NCBI GenBank assembly: GCA_003158475.1
Contig: PMJR01000073.1
Span: 1-44,527 of the forward strand
Length of the DNA: 44,527 nt
Origin: Ignavibacteriota bacterium
Lineage (GTDB): Bacteria > Bacteroidota > Ignavibacteria > UBA10030 > UBA6906
Direction: 5' to 3'
Shown: one piece after another, positions 38,980 through 44,527 of the stretch
Layout of the letters: the number at the start of each line of letters is the position of its first letter
How positions within the stretch are numbered: the stretch's first letter is position 1
Made by a program: the position numbers and the translations under genes
The notes under the pieces: model-generated
What the model was told of the DNA's origin: nothing
Databases searched by the model: none
The model's input: only the letters and a program-made list of their open reading frames with translations

Positions 38980-39498
38980 ATGAGACGATTAGCGGTGGCC
39001 ATGCTTCTCGCGCTGGCGTGTGCGGGGACCGCGGCGCAGATGAAGATCGGGCATATCAACTCCGAGACGATCATGCAGACGCTCCCGGAGGCGATCGATG
39101 CCCAGAAGTCGATTGATGCGCTGGTGGCCGGGTGGGAAGCGGACATGCAGAAGATGCAGGCGGAGTGGAAGAAGAAGTTCGACGACTACGACAGGCGGAA
39201 GCTGATCCTCACGGATCAGGTCCGGGTGGACCAGGAGCGCGAACTACGCGAGCTCGATCAGAGCGTTACCGATTTCCGCACCAAGAAGTTCGGGCAGAAC
39301 GGCGAGCTGTTTCAGAAGCAGAACGAGATCATGAAGCCGATCCAGAACAAGATGTTCCACGTCCTCGAAGAAATCGCCAAGGACGACGGATACGATTACA
39401 TCTTCGACCGGAGCGGCGAGATCCTCGTCCTGTACGCCAACGACAAGTACGACCTGACCCAGCGTGTCCTGCAGCGCATGCAGACGTTCGGGAAATAA
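38980..39498 (+). CDS. OmpH/Skp family periplasmic chaperone (copy 2)
   Basis: Signal peptide; MKIGHINSETIMQTLPEAIDAQKSIDALVAGWEADMQKMQ...YDYIFDRSGEILVLYANDKYDLT. Confidence 0.9.
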   Translation: MRRLAVAMLLALACAGTAAQMKIGHINSETIMQTLPEAIDAQKSIDALVAGWEADMQKMQAEWKKKFDDYDRRKLILTDQVRVDQERELRELDQSVTDFRTKKFGQNGELFQKQNEIMKPIQNKMFHVLEEIAKDDGYDYIFDRSGEILVLYANDKYDLTQRVLQRMQTFGK

Positions 39499-39513
39499 CC
39501 CGTCACCCCGCCC

Positions 39514-40584
39514 ATGATGACCGTCCGTGACATCGCGGCCGTGCTCGGCGCCGCCGTTGAAGGGGATGCAGCGACGGGGATCGGGCGGGTAGCCAAGATT
39601 GATGAGGCGGGTCCCGGCGACATCAGCTTCCTGGCCAACCCGAAATACCAGAAGTACCTCGACACGACGCTGGCATCTGCCGTGATCATCGGCAGAACCG
39701 TGGAGGCTCCCGGACGGACCGGCCCGCCGCGGCCGGTGTTCCTTCGCGTGGACGATCCATATGCTTCGTTTCTGAAGGTCCTCCTCCTGTTTCACCCTCC
39801 AGAAGATCCCCTCCCCCCCGGGATCCACCCTACGGCCGTGGTCGATCCGGGTGTGAAGCTCGGCACGGATGTCCGTATCGGGTCCCATGTCGTGGTGGGG
39901 GAGAGGAGCCGCATCGGGGACGGAACGATGATCATGCCGGGTACCGTCATCGGCAGGGACGTCACCGTCGGTGCGCGGACGCTCCTGTACGCCAACGTGA
40001 CTGTCCGCGAAGGGTGCAGGATCGGGGACCGGGTGATCATCCATTCGGGGACGGTGATCGGCAGCGATGGTTTCGGTTTCGCGCCGAAGCCCGACGGATC
40101 GTACGAGAAGATTCCCCAGCTTGGCATCGTGGCGGTGGGAGATGACGTCGAGATAGGGGCAAACTGCGCCGTGGATCGGGCGACGATGGGCGAGACACGC
40201 ATCGAGAAGGGTGCAAAGCTTGACAATCTGATCCAGGTGGCCCATAACGTGATCATCGGCGAACACACGGTGATTGCGGCACAGTCGGGAATCTCGGGAA
40301 GCACGAAAATCGGCAAGCGTAACATGATCGGCGGCCAGGTTGGATTCGCGGGCCATCTGGTCATTGGGGATGATTCGAAATGGGGAGCACAGTCCGGCGT
40401 TCACCGTTCGGTCCCCGCCTCCGGGGGGACGTACATGGGGACCCCTGCCGCCTCCTTCCGGCTGGCGTCGCGCATCATGGGCGCAATGCCACAGCTCCCG
40501 GAGGCACTGGCGACGATCCGCGAATTGAAATCCGAAGTTGAGGTTTTGCGAAGAGAGATTGAGAAGTTGAAGTCCAGGTCGTGA
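39514..40584 (+). CDS. lpxD: UDP-3-O-(3-hydroxymyristoyl)glucosamine N-acyltransferase
   Basis: N-terminal LpxD domain and left-handed beta-helix hexapeptides; IGSDGFGFAPKPDGSYEKIPQLG. Confidence 0.97.
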   Translation: MMTVRDIAAVLGAAVEGDAATGIGRVAKIDEAGPGDISFLANPKYQKYLDTTLASAVIIGRTVEAPGRTGPPRPVFLRVDDPYASFLKVLLLFHPPEDPLPPGIHPTAVVDPGVKLGTDVRIGSHVVVGERSRIGDGTMIMPGTVIGRDVTVGARTLLYANVTVREGCRIGDRVIIHSGTVIGSDGFGFAPKPDGSYEKIPQLGIVAVGDDVEIGANCAVDRATMGETRIEKGAKLDNLIQVAHNVIIGEHTVIAAQSGISGSTKIGKRNMIGGQVGFAGHLVIGDDSKWGAQSGVHRSVPASGGTYMGTPAASFRLASRIMGAMPQLPEALATIRELKSEVEVLRREIEKLKSRS

Positions 40585-40620
40585 ACGCAATCCAAAGGGA
40601 CCCAGACCCCCGGAGCCTCC

Positions 40621-42093
40621 ATGCTCGTCCAACAGCACACGATTAAGCACCCGGTGTCGATCAGCGGCATCGGCCTCCACACCGGAAGCATCTCGACGAT
40701 GACATTCAAACCGGCTCCGGAAAACTACGGCATCCGGTTCCGGCGCATAGACCTCGGAGGTTCCCCCGAGGTGCCGGCGGACGTGGACCACGTCGTCGAC
40801 ATTTCGAGGGGCACGACGATCGAAGTGGGCGAGGCCCGGATCCACACCGTTGAACATGTCATGGCGGCTCTGGTGGGACTCCAGGTCGACAATGTACTGA
40901 TCGAACTGGACGCCAATGAACCCCCTGTCGGTGACGGGAGCGCAAAGCCCTATGTGGACGTCCTTCTGAAGGCGGGCTTCGAGAAGCAGAACGCCCCGAA
41001 AGACTACCTGATCATCGACCAGACGGTCCACTACCACAACGAAGAGAAGAAGGTCGACATCGTCGCGCTGCCGACGGACGACTACCGCATCACGGTGATG
41101 GTCGACTATAATAACCCGGCGCTGGGAAGCCAGCATACAGGTCTCTTTAACCTGGAAAAGGAGTTTGTTGAGGAATTTGCCCCCTGCCGGACGTTCTGCT
41201 TTCTCCACGAGATCGAGGTCCTTCACTCGCAGGGACTCATCCGCGGAGGGAACCTCGACAATGCGATCGTGATCGTCGACAGGGATCTCGGCGACGCGGA
41301 GATCAAACGCATTTCCACGAAGCTGGGGATCAAGGATGCCGTCATCCTCGGGAGCAGCGGCGTACTCAATAACAGGCCGCTTCATTTCCCGAACGAGCCG
41401 GCGCGCCACAAACTCCTCGACGTCATGGGCGACCTCGCACTCATCGGCGTTCCCCTGAAGGCCCAGATACTCGCCGCCCGTCCCGGCCATGCCAGCAACA
41501 TCGAGTTTGCCCGGATGGTGCGTAAGCTCTACCAGCAAAAGAAGCTCATCAGGCGATATCAGCACGAGCGGAAAGAAGGGGTGGTCTTCGACATCAACGC
41601 GATAAAGAAGATCTTGCCGCACCGCTATCCCTTTCTCCTCATCGACAAGATCATCGAGTTCCAGATGGACGAGAAGATTGTCGGTGTGAAAAACGTGACG
41701 GCGAACGAGCCGTTTTTCGAAGGGCACTTCCCCGGCCGCCCCGTGATGCCCGGCGTCCTGATCCTCGAGGGGATGGGTCAGACCGGGGGAATTCTGCTTC
41801 TGAACGGCATCGAGAACCCCGGCGACAAGCTTGTGTTCTTCATGGCGATCAACAACGCCAAATTCCGCAAACCGGTCCTTCCGGGGGACCAGCTGGTCTT
41901 TGAACTTACAATGGTGAGCCGGAAAAGCAGAATCTGCCAGATGAAGGGTCTCGCCTTCGTGGACGGGACGCTGGTCGCGGAAGCCGAGCTCCTCGCGTCG
42001 ATCGTTCCACGTGCTGAAGGACCACAGGAGGCGGCGGGCGGGAACGGCGGACAGCCGAATCCTCTCTCCCGGTCCACCCCCACAATGAACTGA
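40621..42093 (+). CDS. lpxC-fabZ: Bifunctional LpxC deacetylase / FabZ dehydratase fusion
   Basis: LpxC: KHPVSISGIGLHTGSISTMTFKPAPENYGIRFRRID, RTFCFLHEIE, HKLLDVMGDLALIG; FabZ: ILPHRYPFLLIDKI, FFEGHFPGRPVMPGVLILEGMGQ. Confidence 0.97.
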   Translation: MLVQQHTIKHPVSISGIGLHTGSISTMTFKPAPENYGIRFRRIDLGGSPEVPADVDHVVDISRGTTIEVGEARIHTVEHVMAALVGLQVDNVLIELDANEPPVGDGSAKPYVDVLLKAGFEKQNAPKDYLIIDQTVHYHNEEKKVDIVALPTDDYRITVMVDYNNPALGSQHTGLFNLEKEFVEEFAPCRTFCFLHEIEVLHSQGLIRGGNLDNAIVIVDRDLGDAEIKRISTKLGIKDAVILGSSGVLNNRPLHFPNEPARHKLLDVMGDLALIGVPLKAQILAARPGHASNIEFARMVRKLYQQKKLIRRYQHERKEGVVFDINAIKKILPHRYPFLLIDKIIEFQMDEKIVGVKNVTANEPFFEGHFPGRPVMPGVLILEGMGQTGGILLLNGIENPGDKLVFFMAINNAKFRKPVLPGDQLVFELTMVSRKSRICQMKGLAFVDGTLVAEAELLASIVPRAEGPQEAAGGNGGQPNPLSRSTPTMN

Positions 42094-42100
42094 ACCCCGC

Positions 42101-42901
42101 ATGAGCATTGCCATTGATCCACGTGCCGCGGTGAGCCCGAAGGCCCGCCTCGGCACGAATGTTTCGATCGGCCCCTTCACGATCGTCGAAGACGGGGCGG
42201 TGATCGGCGACGGCACCACCGTCGCCGGGAATGCTCTGATCGCCCTCGGTGCGCGGATCGGGAGGGACTGCCGCATTCATCACGGTGCCGTGATCGGTCA
42301 CGCACCTCAGGATCTCAAGTACGATAACGAACCGTCGACCTGCGAAATCGGCGACAGGACCACCGTCCGGGAGTACGCGGTGTTCCACCGGGGGACGGGT
42401 GAGGGAGGGCGTACAGTAATCGGAAACGATTGCTTTTTCATGGCCTACACACACATCGCCCACGATTGCATTCTCGGCGACCATGTCATCATGGCGAATG
42501 CGTCGATGCTCGCCGGTCATATCCGTGTGGAAGACTGGGTGACGATCGGGGGGATCACGCCGGTCCACCAGTTCGTCAACATCGGCCAGCATGCGATGAT
42601 TGGCGGTGGTCTGCGTGTCCCCAAGGACGTCCCTCCCTATGTCCTGGCAGGAGGCGAGCCTCTTGTGTTCGAAGGGCTCAATTCAATCGGGCTGAGGCGG
42701 CGCGGGTTCATGCCGGAGGTCATCGACGCGCTCGATCGCGCCTATGTCCTGATTTACAGATCCGGGCTCAACGTCTCGCAGGGCCTGGCGCGGATCAGGG
42801 AGGACGCGTCGCTTGCCGGCGTCAGGGAGGTGCAGAATGTGATCGAATTCATTGTGAAGAGCAAACGAGGAATCATTTCCGCCCCGCGCATCAGGCACTG
42901 A
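42101..42901 (+). CDS. lpxA: UDP-N-acetylglucosamine acyltransferase
   Basis: Hexapeptide repeats; HGAVIGHAPQDLKYDNEPSTCEIGDRTTVREYAVFHRGT; MAYTHIAHDCILGDHVIMAN. Confidence 0.97.
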   Translation: MSIAIDPRAAVSPKARLGTNVSIGPFTIVEDGAVIGDGTTVAGNALIALGARIGRDCRIHHGAVIGHAPQDLKYDNEPSTCEIGDRTTVREYAVFHRGTGEGGRTVIGNDCFFMAYTHIAHDCILGDHVIMANASMLAGHIRVEDWVTIGGITPVHQFVNIGQHAMIGGGLRVPKDVPPYVLAGGEPLVFEGLNSIGLRRRGFMPEVIDALDRAYVLIYRSGLNVSQGLARIREDASLAGVREVQNVIEFIVKSKRGIISAPRIRH

Positions 42902-42904
42902 GCG

Positions 42905-43678
42905 ATGTCCCTTCCACTCTGGAACTTTATCGATTCAGGCGAGCAGACCGGCGCCTTCAACATGGCCCTCGATGAATCGCTCGCCCGCGCCCTCGCAGAC
43001 TCAGGAGGGACTCCCTCGCTCCGCCTCTTCCGGTGGAGACCGTGGGCGATCTCCCTCGGGTACAACCAGGGGGCGGAGGAACTCGACGCGCCGCGATGCG
43101 CTCGGGACGGCGTCGATATCGTCCGGAGGCCGACCGGGGGGCGCGCGATACTCCATGCCGAAGAGCTCACCTACAGCGTGGTGATGCCGGCGGAAAGAAA
43201 GAGCATCCTCCAGGTCTACAACGAGATCAGCGCAGCCCTGGTGCGGGGCCTCGCCCTCTATGGTGTCGATGTGTCGCTGCAAAAATCCCAGCCTGATTTT
43301 GCAAAGGAATACCGCTCGTCCTCCTCCATCCCCTGTTTTGCGAGCTCTGCCCGCTATGAAATTGAATGGCGTGGACGGAAGCTCGTCGGGAGCGCGCAGC
43401 GCCGGTTCAGCGGACCGGGGGGCGACGTGGTGCTGCAGCACGGGTCGATCCTCTGCGGTGACGCTCACCTCCGGCTGGCCGACTACCTCGCCGCTCCCGT
43501 CGCGGAGGCGCGCGGGCGAATCCGGACCTCATTGCGGGAGAGGACGGCCGATCTGCGTATGATCACCGGTGGGCCCGTCGGCATGGGCCCTCTCGGCGAG
43601 TGCATCCGCCGGGGATTCGAAGAGGCGTGGGACCTGGCGTTCACGTCGCCTGCGGGCATCCACACACAAACGGCATGA
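42905..43678 (+). CDS. Lipoate-protein ligase A/LipM-type octanoyltransferase family protein
   Basis: [83 protein letters not shown]. Confidence 0.9.
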   Translation: MSLPLWNFIDSGEQTGAFNMALDESLARALADSGGTPSLRLFRWRPWAISLGYNQGAEELDAPRCARDGVDIVRRPTGGRAILHAEELTYSVVMPAERKSILQVYNEISAALVRGLALYGVDVSLQKSQPDFAKEYRSSSSIPCFASSARYEIEWRGRKLVGSAQRRFSGPGGDVVLQHGSILCGDAHLRLADYLAAPVAEARGRIRTSLRERTADLRMITGGPVGMGPLGECIRRGFEEAWDLAFTSPAGIHTQTA

Positions 43679-43685
43679 GGGACAC

Positions 43686-44507
43686 ATGAGCACGGCACAG
43701 AAGACATCCGCACGCGTCGTGACGACAAAAACCGTGATGACGATGAAACGTGCCGGGGAGAAGATCGCGATGCTCACGGCCTACGATTTTCTTACGGCCA
43801 GGTACCTCGATCAGGTGGGGATCGACATCATCCTTGTCGGGGATTCGGTCGGCAACGTCGTGCAGGGTCACGAGACAACGCTCCCTGTCACCGTGGATGA
43901 CATGATCTATCACGCCAAGGCCGTCAAGCGCGCCGTGAAGAACGCCCTGATCGTCGTGGATATGCCCTTCATGTCGTACCAGAACACCATCGAGGAGGCC
44001 GTGCGGAATTGCGGGCGGGTCATGAAGGAGGTCGGCGTGGGCGCCGTGAAGCTGGAAGGGGGGGAGTATGTTGCCGGGATCGTCAGGCATCTCGTGAAGA
44101 TAGGCATTCCGGTGATGGGACACCTCGGACTCACGCCGCAGGCGATCAACCGGTTCGGGACGTACGAGGTGCGGGCGCAGGACAAACATGAGGCCGCACA
44201 GCTCCTCCGCGATGCGAAGATACTCTCGGATGCCGGGGTTTTTTCCGTGGTGCTCGAAAAGATACCGGCCGGGCTGGCGCGGAAGGTGACGGCGGCGATC
44301 TCCGTCCCCACGATCGGCATCGGCGCCGGACCCCACTGTGACGGACAGGTGCTGGTGGTGCACGACATGCTCGGCCTTACCGAGGAATTCAGACCCCGGT
44401 TCGTGCGGCGGTATTCGGAGATGGCGGATACGATGCGTGGAGCGTTCCGGCGCTACATCAGCGACGTGAAATCGAAGCAATTCCCTACGATGAAAGAAAG
44501 CTATTAG
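43686..44507 (+). CDS. panB: 3-methyl-2-oxobutanoate hydroxymethyltransferase
   Basis: [76 protein letters not shown] at 43686. Confidence 0.97.
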   Translation: MSTAQKTSARVVTTKTVMTMKRAGEKIAMLTAYDFLTARYLDQVGIDIILVGDSVGNVVQGHETTLPVTVDDMIYHAKAVKRAVKNALIVVDMPFMSYQNTIEEAVRNCGRVMKEVGVGAVKLEGGEYVAGIVRHLVKIGIPVMGHLGLTPQAINRFGTYEVRAQDKHEAAQLLRDAKILSDAGVFSVVLEKIPAGLARKVTAAISVPTIGIGAGPHCDGQVLVVHDMLGLTEEFRPRFVRRYSEMADTMRGAFRRYISDVKSKQFPTMKESY

Positions 44508-44527
44508 TAACTATGTTGCAACGTAGT

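Noticed and set aside
39244-42276. 1010-aa minus-strand ORF
   Set aside because: Antisense to lpxD, lpxC-fabZ and lpxA, which have unambiguous homology; long antisense ORFs are expected in GC-rich coding DNA.
1-44527. Mobile elements, prophage, toxin-antitoxin or defence islands
   Set aside because: No transposase, integrase, phage structural, restriction or Cas-like proteins were recognised in any frame.

Overview
The window looks like an ordinary chromosomal segment from a GC-rich bacterium of the Bacteroidota/Chlorobi/Ignavibacteria (FCB) type. Lineage is inferred from the lpxC-fabZ fusion, tandem OmpH/Skp genes, the sdhC-A-B layout and a TTTG-N20-TAAATTTG promoter. I found no CRISPR array, prophage, transposon or obvious defence system. 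Recognisable content: tRNA-Leu(CAG); CoA-binding protein; APC permease with a C-terminal stress-like domain; PBP1A; LpxH; Atg22-like MFS; NusB; an ABC ATPase and a FecCD/BtuC permease separated by two tandem PAS hybrid histidine kinases; ObgE; a 464-aa unknown protein; a 1209-aa TPR protein; a multi-TM membrane protein; SdhCAB; FtsX; two related lipoproteins; RecR-YbaB; a coiled-coil lipoprotein; a NarL/NarX-like two-component pair; and a divergent plus-strand cluster uppS-bamA-ompH-ompH-lpxD-lpxC/fabZ-lpxA-lipoate ligase-panB. The signals most worth a second look are non-coding: a terminator-ended RNA-like region at the left edge with RNase P-like motifs; a Crp-like box, promoter and leader with mutually exclusive pairing before the PAS kinases; a short cobalamin-riboswitch-like leader before the orphan ABC ATPase; a perfect 8-bp inverted repeat just downstream of the envelope-operon promoter; and an unlisted small membrane ORF. 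All of these need computational or experimental confirmation.
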